NCBI GenBank assembly: GCA_016190505.1
Contig: JACPQM010000062.1
Location: 1 to 64,000, forward strand
From: Chloroflexota bacterium
GTDB lineage: Bacteria; Chloroflexota; Dehalococcoidia; JACPQK01
Reading direction: 5' to 3'
Length of the DNA: 64,000 nt
This document shows, piece by piece, positions 43,386 to 52,122 of the stretch. The notes under the pieces are model-generated. The model saw only the letters and a program-made list of their open reading frames with translations, searched no databases and had not been told where the DNA came from. Numbering within the stretch: position 1 is the first letter of the stretch; every line of letters begins with the position of its first letter. Both the position numbers and the translations under genes were made by a program.

Positions 43386-43409
43386 GGGCATGGCGCGCCA
43401 TGCCCCCAC
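43382..43409. repeat. GTAGGGGC-type palindromic element overlapping a stop codon
   Basis: GTAGGGGCATGGCG pairs with CGCCATGCCCCCAC (one G-C to C-A change at the end). The TAG at 43383-43385 terminates copy B. Confidence 0.85.
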
Positions 43410-43418
43410 GCCGCCGGT

Positions 43419-44606
43419 CTAGGTCTTCAGGACCACCGCCGAGGTATTGCCGCCCAGGCCGCGGTTGATGGACAAGCCGACCTTGGCCCCCTTGACCTGC
43501 CGGGCGCCGGCCTCACCGCGCAGTTGCCAGGTCAACTCGCACACCTGGAGTAGGGCCTGGGCCGGTATGGACTCGCCGAAGGCGGCGATACCGCCGCTGG
43601 GGTTTATGGGGATCCTACCGCCGATAGCGGTCTCCCCGTCCCGGAGCAGCCGCTCGGCCTCGCCCGGCGGGCACAGCCCCAGGTTCTCTACCCAGTCCAG
43701 CTCCAGGTTAGTGCTCAGGTCGTAGACCTCAGCAAAGTCCAGGTCCTCGGGCCCCAGGCCAGCCTCTTCGTAGGCCTTGCGGGCCACCAGACGGGCATGC
43801 CCCTCGCCGGCGGGCGTGCTGATGGTGGAATCGCTGGAGAAATAGTTGGCATACCAGCCCGGGTCGGTATGGGGGTACTGGGGGCTGGGGCCGGAGAACG
43901 CCGCTATCTTCACCGGCTTGCGGCCCAGCTCCTGGGCCTTCTTCAGGCTGGCCACCACCACCGCCGCCGCACCGTCGCTGGTGGCGGCGATCTCGAACAG
44001 GCGGAGGGGGTAGGTCACCATGGGCGAGTTCATGACCTCTTCGAGGCTGAACTCCCGGCGGTAGCGTGCCAGCGGATTGTGGACGCCAGCCTTGCTGTTC
44101 TTCACCTTGACCTGGGCCAGGTCGAAGTGGGTAGTGCCGTACTCGTGCATCCGCCGCGTCGCTTCCTGGGCAAACATGCTGGGGTTGGTCATCCCCAGGA
44201 CCCGGAAGCGCTGGGCGTCCACGTCGGTGGGGTCGCTGCTGCCAGCGCCGAAAAAGCCGCCCGGGGCGGTGAAAGAGCCGACACACAGGGCAATGTCACA
44301 GTAGCCTGAGGCGATGAAGGCCCGGGCCGTGGCCAGGGTGTAGCCGCCCGTGGCACAGGCGTTCCAGATGTTGACCACCGGCACCCCGTGATAGCCCATC
44401 CTCTCGGAGATGGTCGAGCCAGCCTGCATGCCCGGAATGCCCACGTAGGGCGCCTCGCCTCCGGCTACGAGCTGGATATCGGTCCAGCGCACCCCGGCAT
44501 CCTCCAGCGCCCTCTGGCAAGCCACCCGCGCCAGGTCAGGGAAGGTCTTGCCCGGGAACTTCCCCCACTCGGTCGCCCCCACACCAATAACGGCAACTTC
44601 TGTCAT
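43419..44606 (-). CDS. Thiolase-family protein (lipid-transfer/SCP2-thiolase type)
   Basis: 395 aa from the ATG at 44606 (GGAGA site); the longer open frame upstream is a shadow of the DUF35 gene. The active-site Cys is in NACATGGYTLA. The C-terminal region reads INPSGGIAAFGESIPA, without the GHP His of classical thiolases, and ends GLGGNTSAVVL. Such thiolases work with a DUF35 partner in acyl-CoA cleavage or condensation, often in sterol or aromatic side-chain degradation. The partner gene is 20 bases upstream. Confidence 0.88.
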   Translation of the reverse strand: MTEVAVIGVGATEWGKFPGKTFPDLARVACQRALEDAGVRWTDIQLVAGGEAPYVGIPGMQAGSTISERMGYHGVPVVNIWNACATGGYTLATARAFIASGYCDIALCVGSFTAPGGFFGAGSSDPTDVDAQRFRVLGMTNPSMFAQEATRRMHEYGTTHFDLAQVKVKNSKAGVHNPLARYRREFSLEEVMNSPMVTYPLRLFEIAATSDGAAAVVVASLKKAQELGRKPVKIAAFSGPSPQYPHTDPGWYANYFSSDSTISTPAGEGHARLVARKAYEEAGLGPEDLDFAEVYDLSTNLELDWVENLGLCPPGEAERLLRDGETAIGGRIPINPSGGIAAFGESIPAQALLQVCELTWQLRGEAGARQVKGAKVGLSINRGLGGNTSAVVLKT

Positions 44607-44626
44607 TCGATATCTCCTCAGGCCGC

Positions 44627-45073
44627 CTATACTGGCCGGAACTTCCAGACCATCACCTGGCGCCCCTCGCCGTCCCGGTACAGCACCTCCAGGACAAGCT
44701 CCATCTCCATGCCGATCTTCAGGGACTCCACGTTGACGCCGGAGGCGACCATACCCTGGACCTTCATCTTCTCCTTGTCCAGCTCGATGGCGGCGGTGGC
44801 ATAGGGGACGAAGGGGGTAGGCGCCACATAGGGCAGAGGCGGCTGATAGTAGTTTATGGTATAGGTCCACAGCTTGCCCCGGCGGCTGAGGGGCACCGTC
44901 TCCACGTCTGCGCCCATGCAGCGGGGGTTGCGGCAGTACGTCGTGGGTGGGAAGAAGTAGTCCCCACAGGCCTTGCACCGGCTCCCCAGCAAAGCTGGCT
45001 CCGCCGACGGGGGCCAGGTAAACCACCCCTCAAGGGCGGGGACCTGTCCTTGGACCGCAGTTGATTCAGGCAT
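44627..45073 (-). CDS. DUF35 OB-fold / rubredoxin-like zinc-ribbon protein (thiolase partner)
   Basis: 148 aa. The N-terminal zinc ribbon is CKACGDYFFPP with CRNPRC. An OB-fold follows (GKLWTYTINYYQPPLPY, PYATAAIELD). DUF35 proteins form complexes with thiolase-fold enzymes and bind the acyl-CoA. It is directly upstream of the thiolase on the same strand and ends VMVWKFRPV. Confidence 0.88.
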   Translation of the reverse strand: MPESTAVQGQVPALEGWFTWPPSAEPALLGSRCKACGDYFFPPTTYCRNPRCMGADVETVPLSRRGKLWTYTINYYQPPLPYVAPTPFVPYATAAIELDKEKMKVQGMVASGVNVESLKIGMEMELVLEVLYRDGEGRQVMVWKFRPV

Positions 45074-45237
45074 TGTTCTCCTCTGTCCAAGCTAACTGAT
45101 TAGCGGGCGACGGGCCAGAGAGCGCCCGCAGACACAGGTGACCCTTTTGCACCTGCCGCCGAAACGCATTATACCAGAGAAACCGCAGATTGCAGCGCGG
45201 AAGCCGGGCATGGTCGCCCAGGTTGTCTTGTGTTACC

Positions 45238-45264
45238 ATAGTCATGACTATAGTCCTATAGGAC
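45238..45264. promoter_or_regulatory. Two adjacent perfect palindromes (toxin-antitoxin operator)
   Basis: ATAGTCATGACTAT (45238-45251) and GTCCTATAGGAC (45253-45264) are perfect palindromes one base apart, just before the antitoxin start at 45274. A TATAGT -10-like box (45249-45254) lies across them. They fit autoregulation by the antitoxin or its complex. Confidence 0.6.
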
Positions 45265-45273
45265 CGTGCAGCG

Positions 45274-45504
45274 ATGAAAACTATCAAGGCTTCAGAGTTC
45301 AAGGCCAAGTGCCTCCGGATTATGGACGAGGTAGCCGAAACGGGGGAGCCCGTGGTTATCACCAAGAAAGGCACGCCAGTTGCTGAGCTGGTCCCGGCCA
45401 AACGCAAGCCCAAGACCCTGTTCGGCTGTATGAAGGGATCTGGCGTTATTGTAGGGGACATCATATCCCCAACCGGAGAGGAGTGGGATGCGGAGCGTGA
45501 ATAG
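45274..45504 (+). CDS. Phd/YefM-family antitoxin
   Basis: 76 aa. The Phd fold pattern is IKASEFKAKCLRIMDEV, then GEPVVITKKGTPVAELVP. The C-terminal part (DIISPTGEEWDAE) would bind the PIN toxin. The next gene starts inside its last codons (17-base overlap). It would repress its own promoter through the palindromes upstream. Confidence 0.88.
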   Translation: MKTIKASEFKAKCLRIMDEVAETGEPVVITKKGTPVAELVPAKRKPKTLFGCMKGSGVIVGDIISPTGEEWDAERE

Positions 45505-45907
45505 CAGCGTCCTGCTCGACACGCACGTGGTCGTCTGGCTTGCCTTCGCTGACAGGAGCCTTGGGCCTGGTGGTCGAGCGCTTGTAGATGCTGCTCTCAA
45601 GGACAACGCCGTGTATGTCTCCGCCATCAGCTTCTTTGAGATTGCCACGCTGCGCAGGCGCGGTTGTTTACACCTGTATGGAGACGTTTTGGTCTGGAGG
45701 CAACTGCTTCTGCAAAGGGGGATTGCGGAAACCCCAATCCAAGGGGACATAGCGATAGTCGCAGGAGAACTCAACGGGCTCCCCGGAGACCCAGCCGATC
45801 GGATCATCGCAGCCACGGCGCTGGTGCGGGGATGGGCGCTCCTGACGGCTGATGACCGCATTCTGCAATGGACGGGGCCCGTGACCCGGCACGACGCCCG
45901 GCGGTAG
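45488..45907 (+). CDS. PIN-domain (VapC-family) toxin
   Basis: 139 aa. Acidic positions are LLDTHVVVWL, ISFFEIATL, GDPADRIIAATAL and LTADDRI. The FEI-type second acid with the LDTHVVVW start is typical of Phd-paired VapC toxins, presumed RNases. It is translationally coupled to the antitoxin. Confidence 0.9.
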   Translation: MRSVNSSVLLDTHVVVWLAFADRSLGPGGRALVDAALKDNAVYVSAISFFEIATLRRRGCLHLYGDVLVWRQLLLQRGIAETPIQGDIAIVAGELNGLPGDPADRIIAATALVRGWALLTADDRILQWTGPVTRHDARR

Positions 45908-45965
45908 GTCTTTGGCTGGGGCCGGGCGCTGGCCGGCCCGACTCGGGCCTGCCCACGGCCTGCCG

Positions 45966-46364
45966 TCAGGCGCGGCGCACCTCCAGGCCATCCGTGGGAA
46001 ACCGCTCGTCAAACGAATACACGACCTTGCCGCCCGCTCCGCGGGCGGCGGCCCAGATCATGGCGTCAGGGAATGATACCCGCCCAGAGGGGCGGCACAT
46101 GAGCAAGGCCTGAAGCACCAGCCCCTTGTCCAGAGCGACCACGGAGATGTTCGCCTTCTGCACGAAGGCCACGAGCGCATCCGCGATAGCTTCTCGCTCC
46201 ACCTTATAGACAGTCCTTAAGACATGAGTGGTCTCCACCAGCACCACGTCAGTCACCTGAAGCGAGTCCTCGCTGTCAATTATCTTGACGGCTTGACCCG
46301 CCAGTTCGGGAGCATCACCCATGAGGTAGCGGACCACGACGCTGGTGTCCAGAACAGCGGTCAT
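45966..46364 (-). CDS. PIN-domain (VapC-family) toxin
   Basis: 132 aa. The acids are in AVLDTSVVVRYL, VLVETTHVL, SFPDAMIWAAA and YSFDERF. It overlaps its AbrB-type antitoxin gene by 4 bases. It faces the previous toxin tail-to-tail, so two independent TA pairs converge here. Confidence 0.9.
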   Translation of the reverse strand: MTAVLDTSVVVRYLMGDAPELAGQAVKIIDSEDSLQVTDVVLVETTHVLRTVYKVEREAIADALVAFVQKANISVVALDKGLVLQALLMCRPSGRVSFPDAMIWAAARGAGGKVVYSFDERFPTDGLEVRRA

Positions 46365-46639
46365 CCCTGGTCCTTTGGCGGTCCGAATTTCTCCCTGGCC
46401 GCTTCCTCCCAGGCGAGCTCACGCGCCCGATGCCACTCCGGACCCGGTGCGACGTGCACATTGGAATACTTGGCCAGGCAGCCTTTCAGGGACCTCGTGT
46501 GCTCCGGCGGCACGAAATAGACCTCTACGTGGTCGTCCACAAGGCGTTGGAGCGCCAGCCAGCCGGGCCCCACGCCCAGCTTGTTGCGGATCTCTTTGTT
46601 GATGACCACCTGACCCTTGGTTCCTACAACGTTAGCCAT
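46361..46639 (-). CDS. AbrB/SpoVT-type (VapB) antitoxin
   Basis: 92 aa from the ATG at 46639. The N-terminal swapped-hairpin AbrB domain reads VVGTKGQVVINKEIRNKLGV. The C-terminus (LAWEEAAREKFGP) would bind the PIN toxin. The longer frame upstream crosses a PIN remnant region and is not used. Confidence 0.85.
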   Translation of the reverse strand: MANVVGTKGQVVINKEIRNKLGVGPGWLALQRLVDDHVEVYFVPPEHTRSLKGCLAKYSNVHVAPGPEWHRARELAWEEAAREKFGPPKDQG

Positions 46640-46758
46640 GGTATAACTCCGGCCCCTCCAGTACGACCAGAGTAGCACAAAGGCGCCTGGACAGGCAAGA
46701 AGGTAGCCGGCTCTCCCAGCTTGCGGTGCCAGCCACATACGTGTCCTTTGTTCCGGGA

Positions 46759-46914
46759 CCCCACGACGTCCCCGGCGAACCGGACGTGGTCTAGCCCGCC
46801 CTTGACGGCTTGATAGAATGCCTGGTCCGCCGCCCAAAACTCGCGGCCGATGAACTCGGCCAGAGCGGGGTACGTGGCGTCGTAGACACGGTCCTGGTTG
46901 AATAGCTCAGCGAG
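46759..46914 (-). pseudogene. C-terminal remnant of a PIN-domain gene at the tRNA-Gln 3' end
   Basis: The reading frame from 46914 downward gives LAELFNQDRVYDATY, then ALAEFIGREFWAADQ and AVKGGLDHVRF, matching the last 50 residues of VapC toxins (YDAxYLALAE, LWTADxxF). The similarity begins one base after the 3' end of tRNA-Gln and has no start codon. Confidence 0.6.
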
Positions 46915-46985
46915 CTGCCGGGCCTGGATTCGAACCAGGGTTAAGGGATCCAAAGTCCCCTGTGCTACCGCTGCACTACCCGGCA
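46915..46985 (-). tRNA. tRNA-Gln (UUG)
   Basis: On the minus strand the acceptor TGCCGGG pairs with CCCGGCA. The D arm is GTGC/GCAC, the anticodon arm GGGGA-CTTTGGA-TCCCT with anticodon TTG, and the T arm CCTGG-TTCGAAT-CCAGG. The discriminator is G and no CCA is encoded. Confidence 0.93.
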
Positions 46986-47030
46986 GTAAGCCCAACCCGA
47001 TTGTAGTATCGTTCCCAGTCTGGGGTCAAC

Positions 47031-47113
47031 CAGGCTTCAGGCTTCAGGCTACGGGCTACGGGCTTCAGGCTACGGGCTACGGGCTACAGGCTACGGGCTT
47101 CGGGCCACGGGCT
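47031..47113. repeat. Heptamer tract (GGCTTCA/GGCTACG), longest copy
   Basis: About eleven 7-base units of GGCTACG, GGCTTCA, GGCTACA and GGCTTCG follow one another without gaps. Confidence 0.8.
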
Positions 47114-47171
47114 GGGGGTTCCGGCTTCGTTTATGCGCGGCGGGCCCTGGGCTTGGCGAAAAGGTGACGGT

Positions 47172-47205
47172 ACCCTGAAGCCCGTAGCCTGGAGCCTGTA
47201 GTCTG
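47172..47205. repeat. Heptamer tract, inverted relative to 47031-47113
   Basis: CCTGAAG, CCCGTAG, CCTGGAG, CCTGTAG units are complementary in type to the preceding tract, so both can fold into a large imperfect hairpin just after the polyprenyl synthase stop. Confidence 0.7.
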
Positions 47206-47208
47206 ACG

Positions 47209-48231
47209 CTAGTAATCCCGCTCGACAAGGAAGGCGGCAACCTGGGCCAGGTCGTCCTTGGCGCTCTGGACCAGGGGCAGAGGCCGCAGGATGTCCAGCG
47301 CCTCATCGAGATAGCGGTGGGCGGCCCGCTGGGCGTACTCCAGGGCACCGACCTCATCCAGGGCTTGCTGCGCCTGCGCCACCTGGTCTGCACTCGGGCC
47401 ACCAGGCTGAAACGTCGGCTCCAGGGCCGGGGCAGCTCTCGTCCCCAGGGCATAGACCACGGGCAGGGTCTTTTTTCCCTGAGCCAGGTCTTCTCCCATC
47501 TTACCCGTGGCCTCGTCCACGCCCCAGATGCCCAGCACGTCATCCCGTATCTGGAAGGCCAGGCCCAGCCGGTATCCGAACTCACCCAGCGAGTCAGCCA
47601 GGCCCGGCTGGGCCCGGGCCACCATGGCTCCTAGCCTCAGAGACGCGGACATCAGAGCGGCTGTCTTCTTGCCGATCATGTCCATGTAATCCTTCTCTGA
47701 CACGCTGGGTTCCTCCTGGAACCGTATGTCCAGGTACTGCCCCTCGCAGAGCAACAGACACGCCTCGTCCAGCAGCCGGTACGCTGCTAGCACGCTCTCA
47801 ACAGGCACGCCAGCTTCCACCAGCCGGTGGAGGCACTGGTAGGCCAGCGCCCACAGGGCATCGCCGGCGGTTATGGCCTGAGCAGCTCCCCAACGCAGCC
47901 ATACCGTGGGGCGGTGCCGCCTTTGAGTGCTGGCGTCCTGGATATCATCGTGGACCAGGGAGAAGTTGTGGGTGAGCTCCACAGCCGCCGCGGCGGGCAC
48001 CGCCTGCCGCCAGTTGCCGCCGCAGGCCTCGGCAGCCAGCAGACACAGGAACGGGCGAAGCGCCTTGCCCTGTCCACCCGGCCCACCCGCACCGGCCAGG
48101 GGCAACCCGAGATGATACCGGACCATCTCGTACAACCCGGAAGAGCGGGGGCCAACAGCCTTCTCCATTTCGGCTTGAAGGGCTCCACCGTAGCGGCCGG
48201 CCAGGGAGTCGAGAGGGCCACCGGTATTCAC
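47209..48231 (-). CDS. Polyprenyl diphosphate synthase (short-chain trans-prenyltransferase)
   Basis: 340 aa from a GTG. The first aspartate-rich motif is DDIQD (95-99) in SLVHDDIQDAS with RRHRPT after it. The second reads FQIRDDVLGIWG (DDxxG). These bind allylic diphosphate and IPP through Mg. Product length (farnesyl, geranylgeranyl or longer) is not readable with certainty. It follows dxs on the same strand, giving a small isoprenoid cluster. Confidence 0.9.
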   Translation of the reverse strand: MNTGGPLDSLAGRYGGALQAEMEKAVGPRSSGLYEMVRYHLGLPLAGAGGPGGQGKALRPFLCLLAAEACGGNWRQAVPAAAAVELTHNFSLVHDDIQDASTQRRHRPTVWLRWGAAQAITAGDALWALAYQCLHRLVEAGVPVESVLAAYRLLDEACLLLCEGQYLDIRFQEEPSVSEKDYMDMIGKKTAALMSASLRLGAMVARAQPGLADSLGEFGYRLGLAFQIRDDVLGIWGVDEATGKMGEDLAQGKKTLPVVYALGTRAAPALEPTFQPGGPSADQVAQAQQALDEVGALEYAQRAAHRYLDEALDILRPLPLVQSAKDDLAQVAAFLVERDY

Positions 48232-48267
48232 CTGCCTAGCCGCCTGGTAACACCCGCCCCAACCCGC

Positions 48268-50142
48268 CTAGGCCGACCAGGTAGATGACGGGGCAGCCGA
48301 CAGGTTGGGGAAGGACTCCCGTGCACACCGGGCGATGCCTGCTGCGTCCAGGCCGAAGCGGGCGCGAAGCTCTTCCTGGCTGCCGTGCTCGATGAAGGCG
48401 TCGGGCAGGCCCAGGCACTCCAGACGGACACCGGCCATGCCGGTAAGACAAGCTCTAACCTGGCTGCCAAGACCGCCCCACACCGTATTCTCCTCGGCCA
48501 CGAGCACCCGGCCCGTTTGTGTGGCCACATCCCGCAGCAGTTCCTCGTCCAGCGGCTTGGCGTAGCGGGCGTTCACCACCGTAGCCTCTACCCCTTGAGA
48601 AGCCAGGACATCAGCGGCCGCCAGCGCCGGCGCCACCGTGGCGCCGATGCCCACAATGGCCAGGTCGTGGCCCTCGCGCAGCACCACCCACCGGCCCACG
48701 GGCAACTCGCGCAGGTGGGCACTAGGCTCCACACCCGGCCCAGACCCCCTGGGATAACGCACGGCCATCGGCGCTCCCGCCCGGACGGCTGTGTGGAGCA
48801 GGTGCTGCAGCTCATCCTCGTCTGCTGGCGCCGCCACAATCAGGTTGGGGATGAGGCCAAGATAGGAGAGATCGAAGCTGCCTTGATGGGTCTTGCCGTC
48901 ATCGCCCACGATGCCGGCCCGGTCTACCGCAAAGACCACGGGCAGCCTCTGGAGGCACACGTCGTGGACGATCTGGTCGAAGGCCCTCTGGAGGAAGGTG
49001 GAGTACACCGCCACGATCGGGACGTAGCCCTGGGAGGCCAGTCCCGCGGCCATGGTCACCGCGTGCTGCTCGCAGATGCCCACATCGAACACCCGCTGAG
49101 GGAACTCCTTAGCCACCGCCTCCAGGCCGGTCCCGCCCAGCATGGCGGCAGTGATGGCCACCACGCGGGGGTCTTCCCGGGCGAGGCGGAGCACCGTCCT
49201 GGCAAACACCTCGCTGTAGCTCAAAATCTTGGGGGCACCCGCTGGGGAGACGCCGTGATACCGCACGGCATCCCCCTCCGCCGGGGCGAAGCCCTTGCCT
49301 TTCTGGGTAATCACGTGCAGGACGACCGGGCGCTCACTGTACTCCTTGGCCTGGCGCAGGGCAGCCTCCAGCGCCGCCAAGTCATGGCCGTCCAAGGGTC
49401 CCATGTAGCTAAAGCCCAACTCCTCCCACATGAGGGTAGGCAAGACGAGACGCTTTAAGCGGTTCTTCAGGAACTTGGCCGAATCCCAGGCCCTATCCCC
49501 CAAGGGGAGGCTCGTCACCGCCCGCCTGGCGTCAACCTTGGCCCGCTGGTAGCGGTGGTCCATGCGGAACTTGCTCAGGCGCCGGGCCAGGGCCCCCACG
49601 GTGGGCGATATGGACATGCCATTGTCGTTCAGGACGACGATGAGACGCGTACCCCTCTGGCCGATATGGTTCAATGCCTCGAAGGCCATACCTCCTGTGA
49701 GAGCGCCATCGCCCACAACAGCCAGGACGTGGTACTTCTCCCCAGCCAGGTCCCGGGCCAGGGCCACGCCCATGGCAGTAGACAGGGCTGTGCTGGCGTG
49801 GCCGCAGGCCACGACGTCGTGGGGGCTCTCCGCCGGGTCGGGGAACCCGGATATGCCTCCATGCTGGCGGAGCGTGTGGAACAGGGGGCCACGTCCGGTG
49901 ATCAGCTTATGGGTGTAGCTCTGATGGCCCACGTCCCAGAGTATCTTGTCGCGGGGGCTATCGAAAACGCGGTGCAGGGCCAGCGTAAGCTCCACCACGC
50001 CCAGGTTGGAGGCCAGGTGTCCGCCATTCTGGGACACCGTGGCCACCAGGCACTCCCTGATCTCTTGGGCCAGGGTCACCAGTTCGGCCTGCCGCAGGCC
50101 ACGAAGGTCCGCAGGGCTCGCGATGTTATCTAAGATGGCCAC
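48268..50142 (-). CDS. dxs: 1-deoxy-D-xylulose-5-phosphate synthase
   Basis: 624 aa from the GTG at 50142; a longer frame exists, but AILDNIASPADLRGL is the family N-terminus. TPP-binding GDGALTGGMAFEALNH is present, along with GHQSYTHKLITGR, HVITQKGKGFAPAE and DVGICEQHAVTMAAGLA (pyrimidine domain) and the C-terminal transketolase domain. It makes DXP from pyruvate and glyceraldehyde 3-phosphate, the first step of the MEP pathway. A clear promoter lies upstream. Confidence 0.95.
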   Translation of the reverse strand: MAILDNIASPADLRGLRQAELVTLAQEIRECLVATVSQNGGHLASNLGVVELTLALHRVFDSPRDKILWDVGHQSYTHKLITGRGPLFHTLRQHGGISGFPDPAESPHDVVACGHASTALSTAMGVALARDLAGEKYHVLAVVGDGALTGGMAFEALNHIGQRGTRLIVVLNDNGMSISPTVGALARRLSKFRMDHRYQRAKVDARRAVTSLPLGDRAWDSAKFLKNRLKRLVLPTLMWEELGFSYMGPLDGHDLAALEAALRQAKEYSERPVVLHVITQKGKGFAPAEGDAVRYHGVSPAGAPKILSYSEVFARTVLRLAREDPRVVAITAAMLGGTGLEAVAKEFPQRVFDVGICEQHAVTMAAGLASQGYVPIVAVYSTFLQRAFDQIVHDVCLQRLPVVFAVDRAGIVGDDGKTHQGSFDLSYLGLIPNLIVAAPADEDELQHLLHTAVRAGAPMAVRYPRGSGPGVEPSAHLRELPVGRWVVLREGHDLAIVGIGATVAPALAAADVLASQGVEATVVNARYAKPLDEELLRDVATQTGRVLVAEENTVWGGLGSQVRACLTGMAGVRLECLGLPDAFIEHGSQEELRARFGLDAAGIARCARESFPNLSAAPSSTWSA

Positions 50143-50165
50143 GGTACTTTCCCAAAGCCAGGCCC

Positions 50166-50195
50166 ATGTTAGCAACGGGCCTATCCAAGTGTCAA
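50166..50195 (-). promoter_or_regulatory. Sigma70-type promoter of dxs
   Basis: On the minus strand TTGACA (50190-50195), an 18-base spacer and TAACAT (50166-50171) lie 24 bases before the GTG start. Confidence 0.65.
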
Positions 50196-50424
50196 GGATT
50201 CGGTTTTCCCAAGCTCATTAACCATTTCCTAACCTGACACGCCTAGAAATCACGGCCAGAAATGTTAGCATGGTGCACATCCTCACTTGCTGGCTCAGCC
50301 CTGGGCCATAGCACCTCTACTGGTCAACCCACCACAGGGCAGAGCCATCGAAAGGAGACGAGGCCGGGAGTTGGCTACTGGGTAATCGAGCATCCGCTGT
50401 TGATTTTGGGGTTAGGAGATTCTG

Positions 50425-51468
50425 GTGAGCGCAAAGATAATGGCCCTCGCTCCGGTTCTGGCTGTGGTCGCTTTCATCGTAGGTGACAGCGCCGCCCACG
50501 CCCACGAGGGGTGGTTCGTCAGCGAAGGCCGCCATGGCGGCGAACACTTCCTGTTTGACCTGACGGTCCTGCTCGTCGCGGCCGGCACTATCGCCTTCCT
50601 CGCTTCGGTGGTTATCATTGACCGATCGAGTTTGTACCGCAAGCTCGACGATCTCCCCGCCAAAGCGCAGCGCTGGCTGCCCTCTGGCGCGGAGTGGAGG
50701 CTCGTTGCAGCCCTGTCTGGCATCATGCTAATGTTGAATGTCATCATGGGGGTGTACCTGGCCCCTGACCTGGTGCTGCCCACCCGGAGCCTGGTCATCC
50801 TGGGAGGGGCGGTACAGTTGCTGATCGGAGTGTTCCTTCTCAGCCGGCAGTACTACCCGCTGGCTGGCCTGTTGACCCTCCTGGTAGCGTTGCCTCTGGC
50901 TGCCCTTTACATTCCAGCGAGCCGCGTGTTTGATTACGTGGTGGAGTTTGCCGCCCTGGCCCTCGCCCTCATCTTCGTGGGTCTGGGGTCCGGGTACGTG
51001 GACCGGCTGGTCTGCAAGTTGCTGCGACATAACCCTGCACATACGCAGCACCTGCCGCTGCCCATTATTCGGATAGGACTGGGGCTGACGTTTGTCATCC
51101 TGGCGCTCCACAACAAGCTGTTGTCGCCCAACATGGCACTAACATTCCTGGACCAGCACGACCTCAACTTCGTGCGTTTGCTGGGCCTATCTGGGTTCAC
51201 CAATTTGCATTTCGTATTTGCCACGGGACTCACAGAGGTAGCGCTGGGGCTGCTGCTTGTGCTAGGAGTGGCCACCAGGTTCGTGGCAGCCGCTCTGGCC
51301 GGGGTTTTCCTCACCACTTTGGCTGTCCTTGGCCCCATCGAGCTGGTAGGGCACTTGCCGCTGCTGGGCATCGCCATACTGCTGGTCTACCGAGGACCGG
51401 GGGGCTACCGTTTGCTGGCGCCAGCGGCCAGTGTAGCCGGCCGCCCGCGAGCGCCAGGCATGGCCTGA
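50425..51468 (+). CDS. DoxX-like multi-pass membrane protein
   Basis: 347 aa from a GTG with a TTAGGAGA site. A signal-like first helix ends before AHAHEGWFVSE. About eight further hydrophobic helices follow. The C-terminal half (LPIIRIGLGLTFVILAL, GLTEVALGLLLVLGVATR) resembles DoxX/terminal-oxidase small-subunit proteins. The N-terminal His-rich AHAHEG segment may bind metal. The upstream 282-base gap holds the divergent dxs promoter. Function not established. Confidence 0.75.
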   Translation: MSAKIMALAPVLAVVAFIVGDSAAHAHEGWFVSEGRHGGEHFLFDLTVLLVAAGTIAFLASVVIIDRSSLYRKLDDLPAKAQRWLPSGAEWRLVAALSGIMLMLNVIMGVYLAPDLVLPTRSLVILGGAVQLLIGVFLLSRQYYPLAGLLTLLVALPLAALYIPASRVFDYVVEFAALALALIFVGLGSGYVDRLVCKLLRHNPAHTQHLPLPIIRIGLGLTFVILALHNKLLSPNMALTFLDQHDLNFVRLLGLSGFTNLHFVFATGLTEVALGLLLVLGVATRFVAAALAGVFLTTLAVLGPIELVGHLPLLGIAILLVYRGPGGYRLLAPAASVAGRPRAPGMA

Positions 51469-51525
51469 TGGGCGTTCGCACCGAATCCCGCGCCGGAGGC
51501 AGCGGGCCCGCGGTCTCGTACGCGT

Positions 51526-52122
51526 CTACGAAGGCTCGACGTCGGTCTCGCGCCACACCTGGTCCGCGTCTCGGCCCTCGTAGCGGGCGAGGGCGTAGAC
51601 CGCATCGGACAGCCGGTTCAAGTAGCGCACCAGGTTAGGGTTTGGCAAGTCCTTGCCCCGCGCTAGCGCGACCACGCACCGCTCCAGCCGTCGGACCACG
51701 CTGCGGGCCAGGTCCAGCGCGGCGGAGCCCGGCGTCGAGCCGGGAATGATGAAAGTCCGGGGCAAGGCGCCCTCCGCCTCCACCTTATCTATGATCCGCT
51801 CCAAGGTGTCCACCCAGGCGGCCTCCACCGCCTTATGTTGCTGCAACAGGAACTGGTAGCGGTCAGGGCTGGTGGCCAACTCCATGGCCACCACGAACAT
51901 CTGTCGCTGGATGCGGAGGATGGACTGGCACACCCAGGGATCGCGGCACAGGCTGCGGGCCAGGGCCAGCGCGGAGACAGCCTCATCCGCCGTGCCATAG
52001 GCCTCGACGCGGGGGCTGGCCTTGGACACGCGCTCGTAGTAGAGTAGACTGGTCTCGCCCCGGTCCCCGGTGCGCGTGTAGATCTTGGAGCGGTCCTGGC
52101 CGGCGGGCGCTGGTTCGGTCAA
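51526..52122 (-). CDS. PduO-type cob(I)alamin adenosyltransferase
   Basis: 198 aa if it starts at the TTG at 52122, which overlaps the stop of the upstream PIN gene (TTGA). Motifs are YTRTGDRGETSLL (ATP loop), VEAYGTADEAVSAL and the C-terminal RYLNRLSDAVYALARY. It transfers the adenosyl group of ATP to cob(I)alamin to make coenzyme B12. The longer frame upstream overlaps the PIN gene and is not family-like. Confidence 0.88.
   Translation of the reverse strand: MTEPAPAGQDRSKIYTRTGDRGETSLLYYERVSKASPRVEAYGTADEAVSALALARSLCRDPWVCQSILRIQRQMFVVAMELATSPDRYQFLLQQHKAVEAAWVDTLERIIDKVEAEGALPRTFIIPGSTPGSAALDLARSVVRRLERCVVALARGKDLPNPNLVRYLNRLSDAVYALARYEGRDADQVWRETDVEPS

Noticed and set aside
44607-45026. 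Upstream extension of the thiolase ORF
   Set aside because: It is an out-of-frame shadow of the DUF35 gene. The ATG at 44606 with GGAGA gives the normal thiolase start.
46640-46995. 123-aa ORF spanning tRNA-Gln
   Set aside because: It crosses the tRNA gene. Only the part after the tRNA resembles a PIN domain and lacks a start, so it is reported as a remnant.
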